From Actinomycetota bacterium (GTDB lineage Bacteria; Actinomycetota; Actinomycetes; Nanopelagicales; Nanopelagicaceae): DNA of 64,000 bases. Below the pieces are notes generated by a model, which saw only the letters and a list, made by a program, of their open reading frames with translations, was not told the origin of the DNA and ran no database searches. The number at the start of each line of letters is the position of its first letter. The first letter of the stretch is position 1. The stretch spans positions 1-64,000 of the forward strand of contig WLPT01000004.1 in the NCBI GenBank assembly GCA_009698675.1, given 5' to 3'. Shown piece after piece: positions 48,101 to 57,445 of this stretch. Both the position numbers and the translations under genes were made by a program.

Positions 48101-49697
48101 GGTCCGCTACTCAACTCCTGGCGTCGGATTAATCTCTCCTCCGCCACACCATGATATTTACTCAATTGAGGATTTAGCGCAGTTAATCCATGATTTAAAG
48201 AATGCCAATAGGAATGCTCGCGTACACGTAAAGCTCGTAGCGCAGGTTGGAGTCGGAACGGTTGCAGCAGGAGTCAGCAAAGCTCACGCCGATGTTGTTT
48301 TAATTTCCGGGCACGACGGTGGAACTGGTGCATCTCCGCTTACCTCATTAAAACATGCAGGAGCGCCCTGGGAGTTGGGATTAGCAGAGACACAACAGAC
48401 GCTATTGCTAAATAATCTTCGCGATCGAATTGTTGTACAGACCGATGGTCAATTAAAAACTGGTAGAGATGTAGTTATCGCCGCACTCCTTGGTGCCGAA
48501 GAGTTTGGTTTTGCAACTGCGCCATTGGTAGTTTCAGGCTGTGTGATGATGCGAGTCTGTCATTTGGATACCTGTCCAGTTGGGGTTGCAACGCAGAATC
48601 CAGAGCTACGGGCACGTTTTAGTGGCAAACCAGAGTTTGTTGAAACCTTCTTCGAATACATCGCCCAAGAGGTCCGTGAGATTTTAGCAAGCCTAGGCTT
48701 TAGAACATTGCTAGAGGCGATTGGCCATGTTGAGTATTTAGAAACTAGACGAGCGATCGATCACTGGAAAGCAAGTGGTTTAGATCTATCGCCACTCTTG
48801 GTTCGCCCTGAGGGATCTGGTGCATTACATAACACTGCCGCCCAAGATCACGGATTAGATGCCGCCCTTGATAATCAACTTATCGCCTCATCACAACCGG
48901 CATTAACAAAACAAGAGTTAGTACGCATTGATCTTCCTGTTCGAAATGTAAATCGCACAGTTGGAACGATGCTTGGTGCCGAAATAACACGTGCTTTTGG
49001 CGGTAACGGATTACCTGATGGAACGATTGATATAACTTTGCGAGGCTCTGCAGGCCAATCACTTGGTGCATTCATTCCCTCAGGTATAACGCTGAGATTG
49101 ATCGGCGATTCTAATGACTACGTAGGAAAGGGAATCTCTGGCGGGCGTGTGATTCTTAGACCTGATGAAACATCGACATTTAAATCTCACGAAAATGTAA
49201 TCGCTGGAAATGTCATCGGATATGGCGCAACATCTGGTGAGATACTAATTCGCGGAGTAGTTGGAGAGCGATTCTGCGTACGAAACTCTGGAGCAACGGC
49301 GGTCGTTGAGGGAATTGGCGATCACGGCTGCGAATATATGACGGGCGGAACGGTAGTTGTCCTTGGTCAAACTGGACGAAACTTCGCCGCAGGCATGTCA
49401 GGTGGTCGGGCATTTGTATTAGATGTTGATGCCGCTAGCGTAAATACGGATATGGTCGACATTCTTGCCGTACCTGGTGATCAACGTGATGCATTGAAGG
49501 CAATCATCTCTAATTTCGCCTCCCATACTGATTCGATTGTTGCCACGGCGCTGCTAGATAATTGGGATGAATCGATAAAACGTATTTCACTGGTCATGCC
49601 ACGTGACTACGCACGAGTTCTGGAAGCGATGGCCCGTGCCGATCGTGAAGGCTTACCAGTTGATGCTCTAGTGATGGAGGTGGCAGCACATGGCTGA
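45186..49697 (+). CDS. gltB: Glutamate synthase large subunit GltB
   Basis: A 1503-aa NADPH-type GOGAT large subunit. After a 22-residue propeptide the N-terminal nucleophile would be C23 (D-A-C-G-V-A). A glutaminase domain (to about 430), a central domain, an FMN-binding synthase barrel (about 800-1200) with the 3Fe-4S cysteines [16 protein letters not shown] near 1120, and a C-terminal beta-helix with G-x-x-G repeats follow. With GltD it makes two glutamates from glutamine and 2-oxoglutarate. It overlaps gltD by 8 bp. Confidence 0.97.
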   Translation: MVLSSNFPQAQGLYNAANEHDACGVAMVATLNKKATHEIVEKALTALRNLEHRGASGAEPDSGDGAGILIRIPDQFFQDVTEFNLPVAGSYATGIAFIEKGADVHSKIAEIAAEEGLQILGWRELPINSQSLGKTALSVMPDFQQLFIAGLNNESDLVLERMVFCLRKRLEHSLPLYFPSLSSQTIVYKGMLTTGQLEEFFPDLSDERVVSPLAVVHSRFSTNTFPSWPLAHPYRYIAHNGEINTVKGNRNWMRARESLLESDLIPGDLKRLFPIVEISGSDSASFDEVLELLYLGGRSLPHAVLMMIPEAWENHASMSDLRRDFYAFHASLMEPWDGPACVTFTDGHQVGAVLDRNGLRPSRFWVTKDGLVVLASEVGVLEIAPDQIVRKGRLQPGKMFLVDTQAGRIIEDEEIKDSLANAAPYGDWLHAGMIKLSELPAREHIVYPHSSVVRRQRAFGYTEEELRILITPMARNGMEALGSMGTDTPIAALSSKPRLIFDYFSQLFAQVTNPPLDAIREELVTSLGTAMGPEHNLLDPGPSSCRQISLAFPVIDNDELAKIIHVNADGDHPGLSAHVVRGLFFVGDGGDSLRARLDEIKVEVSQAINNGARIIVLSDRDADTEEAAIPSLLLTSAVHHHLIREKTRTKVGLVVEAGDVREVHHVALLIGYGAAAVNPYLAMESAEDLVLQGVITGITPEKAVRNLIKSLGKGVLKVMSKMGISTIASYTGAQVFEAIGLSAEVVDEFFVGTTSRLGGVSLDVIAQECIARHHVAYPPGGEVPGTKRLPIGGDYQWRREGEPHLFDPETVFALQHSTRTKRYDIFKRYTDRVNDQSTRLMTLRGLFEFKSQAAISIDEVESATSIIARFSTGAMSYGSVSQEVHETLAIAMNRLGAKSNTGEGGEDSSRYIEMENGDSKRSAIKQVASGRFGVTSEYLVSADDIQIKIAQGAKPGEGGQLPGNKVYPWIAKVRYSTPGVGLISPPPHHDIYSIEDLAQLIHDLKNANRNARVHVKLVAQVGVGTVAAGVSKAHADVVLISGHDGGTGASPLTSLKHAGAPWELGLAETQQTLLLNNLRDRIVVQTDGQLKTGRDVVIAALLGAEEFGFATAPLVVSGCVMMRVCHLDTCPVGVATQNPELRARFSGKPEFVETFFEYIAQEVREILASLGFRTLLEAIGHVEYLETRRAIDHWKASGLDLSPLLVRPEGSGALHNTAAQDHGLDAALDNQLIASSQPALTKQELVRIDLPVRNVNRTVGTMLGAEITRAFGGNGLPDGTIDITLRGSAGQSLGAFIPSGITLRLIGDSNDYVGKGISGGRVILRPDETSTFKSHENVIAGNVIGYGATSGEILIRGVVGERFCVRNSGATAVVEGIGDHGCEYMTGGTVVVLGQTGRNFAAGMSGGRAFVLDVDAASVNTDMVDILAVPGDQRDALKAIISNFASHTDSIVATALLDNWDESIKRISLVMPRDYARVLEAMARADREGLPVDALVMEVAAHG

Positions 49698-51144
49698 TCC
49701 AAAGGGATTTATTACGACACCCCGCCAAACACCGGTGCGTCGTCCAGTAGATGTACGAATTCAAGATTGGCGTGAAGTGTATGAGCCGCAGAGCTTTGAG
49801 CATTTACAGAAGCAGGCTGGCCGTTGCATGGATTGTGGAATTCCCTTCTGCCACTCCGGCTGTCCTTTGGGTAACTTAATTCCGGAATGGAATGGATTAA
49901 TCTGGAGCGGAGATACGCATGAGGCCATTGATCGTCTACATGCAACAAATAACTTCCCTGAATTCACCGGACGTCTATGTCCTGCACCCTGCGAAACTGC
50001 CTGTGTTGTTGGAATCAATCGCGAGGCCGTCACAATCAAGCAAGTTGAACTTCGCACAGTTGAAGAGGCATTTGCAACTGGGGATGTAAAGCCATTAATA
50101 CCCGATCGTTTAACTGGTAAGACTGTTGCCGTTATCGGCTCTGGCCCTGCCGGATTAGCGGCTGCTCAACAGTTAACCCGTGCCGGACATACCGTTGCAG
50201 TCTATGAACGCGCACCTAAAATTGGTGGCTTACTTCGATATGGAATTCCAGAGTTTAAAATGGAGAAACATATTTTAGATCGTCGTCTTGAGCAGATGGA
50301 GAAAGAGGGAACTCGTTTTCGCCCAGGAATAGATGTCGGGGGAGAGCTCACAGGTTCATCGCTTAGAAAAAAATATGATGCAATCGTTGTGGCTGTGGGA
50401 GCAACGCAATGGCGCGACCTAGATGTTCCAGGACGTAATTTGAATGGCGTTTATCAGGCGATGGAGTTTCTTCCATGGGGCAATAAGCAGGCTCTTGGGG
50501 AAGTTGAAAGCCCAGATATAAACGTTGCGGGTAAGCACGTTGTAATTTTAGGAGGAGGAGATACCGGGGCCGATTGTTTAGGAACATCTATTAGACAAGG
50601 TGCCGCCAGTGTTACCCAGTTAGAGATCATGCCGATTCCAAGTGATGAGCGACCTGCCAATCAACCGTGGCCGACATATCCGATGATTTTTCGCGTCTCT
50701 AGTGCGCATGAAGAGTTGGATAATCGAATCTTCTCGGTGAGCACACAAGAGTTTCTTGGCGATGGTAATGGCAATCTATGTGCGATGAAGATCGTTGAAA
50801 CTAAACTCAAAGATGGAAAATTTGAAACGGTACAGGGGAGTGAACGCGAGATTCCAGCAGATTTTGTCTTCCTTGCAATGGGTTTTACTGGTCCAGAGCA
50901 ATCTCCACTGCTGACTCAATTAGAGGTAGAAGTCGATGAGCGCGGCAATATCAAGCGAGATGCAAACTTTGCTGCCAATGAAGATGGCGTTTTCGTTGCA
51001 GGCGATGCTGGCCGTGGACAGTCATTAATCGTCTGGGCAATCGCTGAGGGAAGAAGCGCCGCTTCAGCCGTTGATAGGTATTTAACTGGGGATACACAAC
51101 TTCCTTCGCCTATCGAACCTACTACTCGACAGCTAATGGTTTAA
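49690..51144 (+). CDS. gltD: Glutamate synthase small subunit GltD
   Basis: A 484-aa NADPH-oxidising subunit. An N-terminal Fe-S domain with C46, C49, C54 and C58 and a second set (C-P-A-P-C-E-T-A-C) is followed by an FAD loop (G-S-G-P-A-G-L-A-A) near 150 and an NADPH loop (G-G-G-D-T-G-A-D-C) near 290. It passes electrons to GltB. Confidence 0.97.
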   Translation: MADPKGFITTPRQTPVRRPVDVRIQDWREVYEPQSFEHLQKQAGRCMDCGIPFCHSGCPLGNLIPEWNGLIWSGDTHEAIDRLHATNNFPEFTGRLCPAPCETACVVGINREAVTIKQVELRTVEEAFATGDVKPLIPDRLTGKTVAVIGSGPAGLAAAQQLTRAGHTVAVYERAPKIGGLLRYGIPEFKMEKHILDRRLEQMEKEGTRFRPGIDVGGELTGSSLRKKYDAIVVAVGATQWRDLDVPGRNLNGVYQAMEFLPWGNKQALGEVESPDINVAGKHVVILGGGDTGADCLGTSIRQGAASVTQLEIMPIPSDERPANQPWPTYPMIFRVSSAHEELDNRIFSVSTQEFLGDGNGNLCAMKIVETKLKDGKFETVQGSEREIPADFVFLAMGFTGPEQSPLLTQLEVEVDERGNIKRDANFAANEDGVFVAGDAGRGQSLIVWAIAEGRSAASAVDRYLTGDTQLPSPIEPTTRQLMV

Positions 51145-51153
51145 GGTTGCATC

Positions 51154-52593
51154 ATGCGTAGAGCGAAAATAGTGTGCACAATGGGTCCAGCTGTTGAATC
51201 ACCGGAGAAAGTTAAAGAGTTAATCGATGCCGGCATGAACATGGCTCGGCTCAATCTCTCTCACGGCTCATACGAGGAGCATCAACGTCGCTTCGACCAA
51301 GTTCGTGCTGCGGCGAAAAACGCTGGTCGTCCAGTCTCGATTCTTGTAGATCTTCAAGGCCCAAAGATTCGATTGGCCCGCTTTATTGCAGGTCCACATG
51401 AGTTGGCACGTGGTGACATATTTACAATAACTACCGATGAGGTTGAGGGCACAAAAGAGCGAGTGGGCACGACGTATAAGGGCCTTCCCGGGGATTGCAA
51501 AGTCGGTGATCATATTTTAATCGATGATGGAAAAGTCACTGTCCAGGTAGTTGAAGTAAAGGGCAATGACGTTGTTACTAAGGTGATTGAGCCTGGAGCT
51601 GTTAGCAATAACAAAGGTATCAACCTACCCGGTGTTGCAGTTTCAGTACCTGCAATGTCAGAGAAGGATATTGAGGATTTGAGATGGGGATTACGCGCAG
51701 GTGCAGATTTCATTGCACTCTCATTTGTCCGCAACGCTGCCGATATTAAAGATGTTCATAAGATTATGGATGAGGAGGGCATACGCCTTCCAGTTATCGC
51801 CAAGATCGAAAAGCCACAGGCAGTTGCAAACATAGCTGAAATCGTTGATGCCTTCGATGGCATCATGGTCGCGCGAGGAGATTTGGGAGTCGAACTTCCA
51901 ATAGAAGATGTTCCTCTTGTACAAAAGCTTTGCGTAGAACTTGCGCGCGATATGGCCAAGCCAGTAATTGTTGCAACGCAGATGCTCGACTCGATGATTA
52001 TTAATTCACGTCCAACTCGCGCCGAGGCCACAGATTGTGCAAATGCAGTCTTAGATGGTGCAGATGCGTTAATGCTCTCAGGAGAGACAAGCATTGGAGA
52101 GTTTCCAATAGAGGCGGTGCAGACAATGGCCCGCATTATTCAAAAGACTGAAGAGGGTGGACTCGATCGAATCCGCCCAATAAAAACGGCGCCACGTACA
52201 AAGGGTGGAGCAATTACTAAGGCGGCTACTGAAGTTGGTGCAATCGTTGATGCAAAGTATTTAGTCGCCTTTACTCAAAGTGGAGATTCCGCACGTCGCA
52301 TGTCCAGACTTCGCTCGCCAATTCCAATCCTTGCCATGACTCCTGAAGTCGGAACTTATAATCGCTTAGCTCTTTCGTGGGGAGTTGAATCGATGTTGAC
52401 TCCAGTCGTTGGCGCAACCGATGAGATGGTAAAGCTCGTCGATGCCGCTCTTATCGACTCGGGGCGCGCCGTAATTGGCGATAACGTAATAATTGTGGCC
52501 GGTTCACCACCAGGAATTCCAGGATCTACCAATGCGATGCGAGTTCACCGCGTGGGAGATGCTGTTGGTGGCGCCGCTCCCGCCTACCGCTAA
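51154..52593 (+). CDS. pyk: Pyruvate kinase
   Basis: A 479-aa glycolytic enzyme converting phosphoenolpyruvate and ADP to pyruvate and ATP. Motifs include the N-terminal A-K-I-V-C-T-M-G-P-A, N-x-S-H-G near 39, D-L-Q-G-P-K-I-R near 67, I-A-K-I-E-K-P near 212 (catalytic Lys), M-V-A-R-G-D-L-G-V-E-L near 236, and the P-T-R-A-E-A-T-D signature. Synteny (gltBD-pyk) is as in other Actinobacteria. Confidence 0.97.
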   Translation: MRRAKIVCTMGPAVESPEKVKELIDAGMNMARLNLSHGSYEEHQRRFDQVRAAAKNAGRPVSILVDLQGPKIRLARFIAGPHELARGDIFTITTDEVEGTKERVGTTYKGLPGDCKVGDHILIDDGKVTVQVVEVKGNDVVTKVIEPGAVSNNKGINLPGVAVSVPAMSEKDIEDLRWGLRAGADFIALSFVRNAADIKDVHKIMDEEGIRLPVIAKIEKPQAVANIAEIVDAFDGIMVARGDLGVELPIEDVPLVQKLCVELARDMAKPVIVATQMLDSMIINSRPTRAEATDCANAVLDGADALMLSGETSIGEFPIEAVQTMARIIQKTEEGGLDRIRPIKTAPRTKGGAITKAATEVGAIVDAKYLVAFTQSGDSARRMSRLRSPIPILAMTPEVGTYNRLALSWGVESMLTPVVGATDEMVKLVDAALIDSGRAVIGDNVIIVAGSPPGIPGSTNAMRVHRVGDAVGGAAPAYR

Positions 52594-52607
52594 GATTGAT
52601 CAGTAGC

Positions 52608-52680
52608 GCCTCGGTACTCCAACGGTAGAGAGGGCAGTCTCAAACACTGCATAGTGTCGGTTCGAATCCGACTCGGGGCA
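52608..52680 (+). tRNA. tRNA with Leu (CAA) anticodon, class I shape
   Basis: A 73-nt cloverleaf. The acceptor GCCTCGG (52608-52614) pairs with TCGGGGC (52673-52679, two G-U pairs). The D-arm is CTC/GAG only, and three unpaired bases AGG precede the anticodon arm GCAGT-CTCAAAC-ACTGC (anticodon CAA at 52641-52643). The variable region has 5 nt, the T-arm is GTCGG-TTCGAAT-CCGAC, and the discriminator is A. Canonical tRNA-Leu has a long variable arm, so this is atypical. CCA is not encoded. Confidence 0.88.
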
Positions 52681-52681
52681 C

Positions 52682-53263
52682 ATGTCATTACCCATTCGTA
52701 TTCTCGTAGCCGAAGATGAGGCTTTGATCCGTATGGATCTTGTAGAGATGTTGCAAGGTGCTGGATATGAGGTTGTAGCCGAGGCCACGAATGGCCAAGA
52801 GGCCGTTGAGTTAGCCCAACTACATAGGCCCGATTTAGCTATCTTGGATGTCAAGATGCCGGTGATGGATGGAATTACCGCCGCCGAAAAGATAATTGAT
52901 CTAGCGCCCGTTCTGATGCTTACTGCTTTTTCTCAAAAGGAGCTCATTGATCGCGCCCGCGATGCAGGGGTAATGGCATATGTAGTCAAGCCATTTACAA
53001 TCGGCGATTTAATTCCCGCTATCGAGATTGCAATTAGTAGGCATCTGCAAATGAGATCACTCTCTGAGGAGGTGGCCGATTTACATGATCGTCTTGAAAC
53101 TCGAAAACTGATCGATAGAGCTAAAGGGATTTTAATGAAGGCGTTGAATCTCTCCGAGCCCGAGGCCTTTTCCTGGATTCAACGGGCAGCTATGGATCGG
53201 CGCATGAGCATGAAGGCCGTGGCTGAGGCCGTCATTAACCCAGATGCAGTACCGGAGAGTTAA
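52682..53263 (+). CDS. pdtaR: ANTAR-domain response regulator (PdtaR-like)
   Basis: A 193-aa regulator with an N-terminal receiver domain (phosphoacceptor D56 in L-D-V-K-M-P, acidic pocket E11-D12-E13) and a C-terminal ANTAR RNA-binding domain (about 125-190, with R-A-K-G-I-L-M). ANTAR proteins bind twin-hairpin RNAs and prevent transcription termination. The ATG starts one base after the tRNA discriminator, so there is no room for a normal ribosome site unless the message extends through the tRNA. The synteny pyk-regulator-polA matches mycobacterial pdtaR. Confidence 0.9.
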   Translation: MSLPIRILVAEDEALIRMDLVEMLQGAGYEVVAEATNGQEAVELAQLHRPDLAILDVKMPVMDGITAAEKIIDLAPVLMLTAFSQKELIDRARDAGVMAYVVKPFTIGDLIPAIEIAISRHLQMRSLSEEVADLHDRLETRKLIDRAKGILMKALNLSEPEAFSWIQRAAMDRRMSMKAVAEAVINPDAVPES

Positions 53264-53328
53264 GCGGGGCATTCCCAGTATTTGACCTGTTTTATAACGA
53301 ACCGTCACATATGTGGAGCAAACCCGCC

Positions 53329-53358
53329 TTGTTATTAGGGTTACTGAGCCATTACTCT
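53329..53358 (+). promoter_or_regulatory. Possible livK promoter
   Basis: TTGTTA (53329-53334), an 18-bp spacer and TACTCT (53353-53358) lie 46 bp before livK. Another -35-like TTGACC is at 53282. Pattern match only. Confidence 0.35.
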
Positions 53359-53403
53359 ATCCGTCTCCCTGTCCCGGGACACACAGAACAGGAAAGGCAC
53401 AAC

Positions 53404-54552
53404 ATGAAGAAGAGTTTTAATGTAGCCGCAGCAATTGCTGCAGCTGGCGCACTTATTCTAGGTGTAACTGCTGCAACTACAGCTTCAGCTGCAGTTAAAG
53501 AAGTTACGATCGCCTACCAAGGTCCACTTACTGGAGATGCTGCACAGACTGGTATTGATGAACTCAATGCAGTTAAGTATGCAATCAAGAAGTACAACGC
53601 AACAAACCCAGCCGTTAAGGTTAACCTAGTTGCTATCGATGATCAGGGTGCAGGAGCAGTTGCTTTGACTGTTGCTCCAGGTGCTGCTGCAAACAAGAAG
53701 ATTATTGCAATCGTTGGACCAGCATTCTCAGGTGCAACAATCGCGTCCCTTCCTTATTACAAGGCTGGCCGTTTGCCAATGATCTCTCCATCAGCAACTA
53801 ACGTGACTTTGACAAATCCAAAGTCAGTTAACTATGGCTACCCAGTATTCCACCGTGTTCCATCGACGGATGCATTCCAGGGTCCAGCTCTAGCTGTTTG
53901 GGCTGTACAGAACCAGAAGTCACCTAAGGTTTACATTGTCGATGACAAGTCTCCTTACGGTACTGGTCTTGCAGCATTCACTAAGAAGGGTCTAGCTGCA
54001 GGAACATGGGCTGGATCAGATTCAACTCCAGATGACACTAAAGATTTCTCAGCTACGATCATCAAGATCAAAGCTTCAGGAACTAACGTTGTTATCTACA
54101 CTGGTTACTACAGCCAGGCAGCAATCTTGATCAAGCAGCTTCGTACAGCTGGTTACACCGGCGATTATGCAGCTGGCGATGGCGTACTTAGCCAGTCATT
54201 TATTGACAACGCTGGTAAGGATGCAGAAGGCGCACTTATGGTTGCACCTACAATTCCTCTAGCAGTTGGTAACCCAGAAATGGAAGCCGATTACGTCAAG
54301 TTGATGGGCGAGGCATCTGGTGAGTACTCAGGCGAGACAATTACAATCACCAACGTATTCCTAGAGGGCATCAAGGCAGGTAAGTTGACTCGTTCAGCAA
54401 TGTTGAACTGGATCAATGGATACCATGGAACAACATTTGCTGGCACAAAGCTCTCATTCGACCGCAATGGTGACAACAATGGTGCAGCTGCCATTGGTGG
54501 ATTCATTGTCAAGAGTGGCAAGAATGTGGCTGTAAAAGCTGTTAAGTGGTAA
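53404..54552 (+). CDS. livK: Branched-chain amino-acid ABC transporter substrate-binding protein LivK
   Basis: A 382-aa periplasmic-type binding protein (type I fold, Leu/Ile/Val family). It has an N-terminal signal sequence (M-K-K, hydrophobic 8-22, A-S-A near 27-29) but no lipobox cysteine, although monoderm binding proteins are usually lipoproteins. ATG 53404 follows GGAAAGG. An earlier in-frame ATG at 53311 would add a non-signal extension. Codons are visibly biased (AAG for Lys, C-ending choices), which suggests high expression. It is followed by a strong terminator before livH. Confidence 0.93.
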   Translation: MKKSFNVAAAIAAAGALILGVTAATTASAAVKEVTIAYQGPLTGDAAQTGIDELNAVKYAIKKYNATNPAVKVNLVAIDDQGAGAVALTVAPGAAANKKIIAIVGPAFSGATIASLPYYKAGRLPMISPSATNVTLTNPKSVNYGYPVFHRVPSTDAFQGPALAVWAVQNQKSPKVYIVDDKSPYGTGLAAFTKKGLAAGTWAGSDSTPDDTKDFSATIIKIKASGTNVVIYTGYYSQAAILIKQLRTAGYTGDYAAGDGVLSQSFIDNAGKDAEGALMVAPTIPLAVGNPEMEADYVKLMGEASGEYSGETITITNVFLEGIKAGKLTRSAMLNWINGYHGTTFAGTKLSFDRNGDNNGAAAIGGFIVKSGKNVAVKAVKW

Positions 54553-54578
54553 ATCTCTAAACCAAATATAGAAGTACA

Positions 54579-54612
54579 AATGACCCGGCAGATTCTCTGC
54601 CGGGTCATTTTT
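54579..54612 (+). terminator. Terminator between livK and livH
   Basis: A perfect 14-bp stem, 54579-54592 with 54596-54609, a 3-nt loop and a T-run. It would let livK be made in excess over the permease genes, with read-through or a separate promoter for livHMGF. Confidence 0.93.
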
Positions 54613-54693
54613 CTAACGCTTTTGTGTAGATTTCGTGTAATCTGGCACCTTGTTTGGTAAGCCAGGCTTTCCTTGAGAGGGAGTATTAACGGC

Positions 54694-55644
54694 ATGTTTG
54701 ACATTTTAAGAACGCAGTTTTGGTCACTTACTCTATCTGGCATCGCCTTGGGCTTTATCTACGTATTGATCTCTATGGGCTACACGATGGTTTACGGTGT
54801 TTTGCGCATGATCAACTTCGCTAACTCTGAAATCTTTATGGTGGGAGCCTTTGCCAGTCTTCTCGTTGGAAGAGATGTTTTCCATTACACAATGGATACG
54901 ATTCCGCCTACTGGTGCGAAATTAGCGTTGGTCCTTACTTGCTCACTAATAGCCTCGATGCTGACCTCTTCGCTCGTTGCATTTTTAGTTGAGTTAATCG
55001 CCTATAGAAATCTTCGTAATCGCACATCTAATCGAATTGCACCGTTGATCACGGCTATCGGAATGTCGATTGTTATTTCAGAGACGGTTCGCATAATAAC
55101 TAAAGCTAGGGCTATCTTCGCGCCGAGAATTTTAGAGAAGCAGACTCTTTTTGTTTTTCATGGGGCCGATATTCGACTTGATAGCATGATCACTATTTTC
55201 GCAGGTTTAATTCTCTTTATTGCACTAGAGCGTTTTATTAAACTTTCAAGGCTCGGAAAAGGCATTCGAGCCGTTTCGATGGATGAGGACTCGGCCAAGC
55301 TCATGGGTGTTAACCTCAATCGCGTTATCTCCCTAACCTTTATTATCGGTGGCTTAATGACGGGCGCGGCTGGCTTCTTCTATGTCAATGTCTATGAAAA
55401 CGTTAAATACAACATGGGCTTTAGTCTGGGTCTGGCCGCTTTCACAGCTGCAGTTATCGGAGGAATCGGAAATATTCGAGGCGCCTTCTTTGGAGGTATA
55501 TCTTTGGGCCTTCTTGAGATTTATGCCTCAGCCGTTGTCGGTACCCAGTGGAAGCCAGTCACAGTTTTCGTCGTCTTGATTCTTATTTTGCTTTTGAAAC
55601 CAAATGGTCTCTTTGGCGAAGCTGTTCAGAAAACGAGGGTCTAA
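54694..55644 (+). CDS. livH: Branched-chain amino-acid permease LivH
   Basis: A 316-aa membrane permease with eight or so helices. A-L-G-F-I-Y-V-L-I-S-M-G-Y-T-M-V-Y-G-V-L and I-N-F-A-N-S-E at the N-terminus are LivH signatures, and the cytoplasmic E-D-S-A-K-L-M-G-V-N loop (about 205-214) contacts the ATPases. I chose ATG 54694 after GAGAGGGAG. The stop overlaps livM (TAATG). Confidence 0.93.
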   Translation: MFDILRTQFWSLTLSGIALGFIYVLISMGYTMVYGVLRMINFANSEIFMVGAFASLLVGRDVFHYTMDTIPPTGAKLALVLTCSLIASMLTSSLVAFLVELIAYRNLRNRTSNRIAPLITAIGMSIVISETVRIITKARAIFAPRILEKQTLFVFHGADIRLDSMITIFAGLILFIALERFIKLSRLGKGIRAVSMDEDSAKLMGVNLNRVISLTFIIGGLMTGAAGFFYVNVYENVKYNMGFSLGLAAFTAAVIGGIGNIRGAFFGGISLGLLEIYASAVVGTQWKPVTVFVVLILILLLKPNGLFGEAVQKTRV

Positions 55645-56672
55645 TGATAAATCTACGAGATAAAGGCGCGGAGTTCTGGGATCGTTCAAATCGTCCCGTT
55701 CGTGTTCTGACAGTCTTTGTAATGCTTGCGGCAATCGCAGCACTTCCTTATGCATCGAACTCATTTCTTCAGACACCTATCGCCGCCTTTGATGCCGTCT
55801 TGGTATACCCGATGGGCATCTTCATCTTGATGGCGATGGGTCTAAATGTAGTTGTGGGCAAGAGTGGACTTTTGGATTTGGGGTATGTGGCCTTCTTCGC
55901 AGTAGGTGCTTACACAATGGCCCTACTCGGAACACATACGGGACTAAATACTTGGGAGATCATGCCCTTTGGTATCGGTTTTGCAATGTTGGCCGGTCTG
56001 ATTCTGGCAATACCAACTTTGCGTTTACGTGGTGACTACCTAGCCATTGTTACTTTAGGTTTTGGTGAGATTGTGAGAATTATCGCGGTTAATACTGAGA
56101 AGATCGGTGGAGCATTAGGAATCGCAGGAATTCCCTTTCCTCCAGGGCTTGGATTTGAATATCAACTTTTAGATCAAAAATATTTCTACTGGACTGTGTT
56201 GGTTCTTATCCTCATCGTTATTTGGATTGTTCGTCGCTTGTCGGCTCGTCGCCCAGGTCGCGCTTGGGAGGCAATTCGCCAAGATGAAGATGCCGCCGAA
56301 CTCATGGGGGTTTCGACGTATAAATACAAGATTTGGGCCTTTGTTTTCGGTGCTGCAATCGGCGGGGGAGCGGGCGTGTTTTATGCCTCTCGCTCAATGG
56401 TTATAGCACCAGATAACTTCACATTGAACACTTCGATTCTTATCCTGGCCTGCGTTGTATTTGGCGGAATGGGAAATATCTGGGGCGTAATTGTTGGAGC
56501 TGCGATTTTGGGATATCTACCCGATAGATTTAGATTCCTCTCCGATGCGCGCCTGCTTCTATTTGGAGTAGTACTCGTAGTCTTTATGAATCTTCGCCCA
56601 GAGGGAATTCTTCCGCGAAAGAAGCGCGAGAAAAAGTTTACGAGCTTGCAAACAGAGGAGGGCGCTAAATGA
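55644..56672 (+). CDS. livM: Branched-chain amino-acid permease LivM
   Basis: A 342-aa membrane permease. V-G-K-S-G-L-L-D-L-G-Y-V-A-F-F-A-V-G-A-Y near 70 and the coupling loop I-R-Q-D-E-D-A-A-E-L-M-G-V near 212 are typical of LivM. ATG 55644 overlaps the livH stop. It overlaps livG by 4 bp. Confidence 0.93.
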   Translation: MINLRDKGAEFWDRSNRPVRVLTVFVMLAAIAALPYASNSFLQTPIAAFDAVLVYPMGIFILMAMGLNVVVGKSGLLDLGYVAFFAVGAYTMALLGTHTGLNTWEIMPFGIGFAMLAGLILAIPTLRLRGDYLAIVTLGFGEIVRIIAVNTEKIGGALGIAGIPFPPGLGFEYQLLDQKYFYWTVLVLILIVIWIVRRLSARRPGRAWEAIRQDEDAAELMGVSTYKYKIWAFVFGAAIGGGAGVFYASRSMVIAPDNFTLNTSILILACVVFGGMGNIWGVIVGAAILGYLPDRFRFLSDARLLLFGVVLVVFMNLRPEGILPRKKREKKFTSLQTEEGAK

Positions 56673-57445
56673 GTAAGCCACTCTTGGAGTTAAAAGATCT
56701 CACGATAAAGTTTGGTGGCGTAACAGCCCTCGATGGCGTCAATATTTCTCTTAATAAAGGAGAGATTTTGGCTTTAATCGGCCCCAATGGTGCCGGAAAG
56801 ACTACTGTCTTCAATTTGATCACAGGGGTTTATAAGCCAACGTCGGGCGAGGTTGTTTTTAATGGCAGCCGAATCTCTGGACGCAAACGCCACGCGATTA
56901 CCAAGCTTGGAATCGCCCGCACCTTCCAGAACATTCGACTTTTCGGCGATATGACCACTTTAGAGAATGTTATTACTGGAACCGACGTTCAAAATAAGGT
57001 TGGCTTCATTGGCTCAATGTTTGGTACTCCTCGCTCACGGCGCGAAGAGAAGGCCAGTGCAGTTAAAGCTCATGAGATTCTTAAGTTCATTGGAATCGAT
57101 GAGTATGCCGATCGCTTAGCCAAGAATCTTCCCTATGGAGTACAGCGACGCCTGGAAATCGCACGCGCCCTAGGAACTCAACCTCAAGTTCTTTTGCTAG
57201 ATGAGCCCGCAGCCGGTTTTAATCCAGCCGAGAAGGTTGAACTTGCGGCAACAATTATTAAGATTCGCGATGCGGGTTATACGGTTTTGCTTATTGAACA
57301 TGACATGTCGTTGATTATGGGGATCTCAGACCGTGTTGCAGTTCTAGACTTCGGAGTAAAGATCGCCGATGACCTACCTTCCGTTGTTCAAAAAGATCCA
57401 CGTGTAATTGAAGCCTATTTAGGAGTACCCGCAGATGCGTCTTGA
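56669..57445 (+). CDS. livG: Branched-chain amino-acid transport ATPase LivG
   Basis: A 258-aa ABC ATPase. The Walker A is G-P-N-G-A-G-K-T-T near 37-45, the signature loop is the LivG-type L-P-Y-G-V-Q-R-R-L-E-I-A-R-A-L, and the Walker B is V-L-L-L-D-E-P-A-A-G. Pairs with LivF. Confidence 0.95.
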   Translation: MSKPLLELKDLTIKFGGVTALDGVNISLNKGEILALIGPNGAGKTTVFNLITGVYKPTSGEVVFNGSRISGRKRHAITKLGIARTFQNIRLFGDMTTLENVITGTDVQNKVGFIGSMFGTPRSRREEKASAVKAHEILKFIGIDEYADRLAKNLPYGVQRRLEIARALGTQPQVLLLDEPAAGFNPAEKVELAATIIKIRDAGYTVLLIEHDMSLIMGISDRVAVLDFGVKIADDLPSVVQKDPRVIEAYLGVPADAS

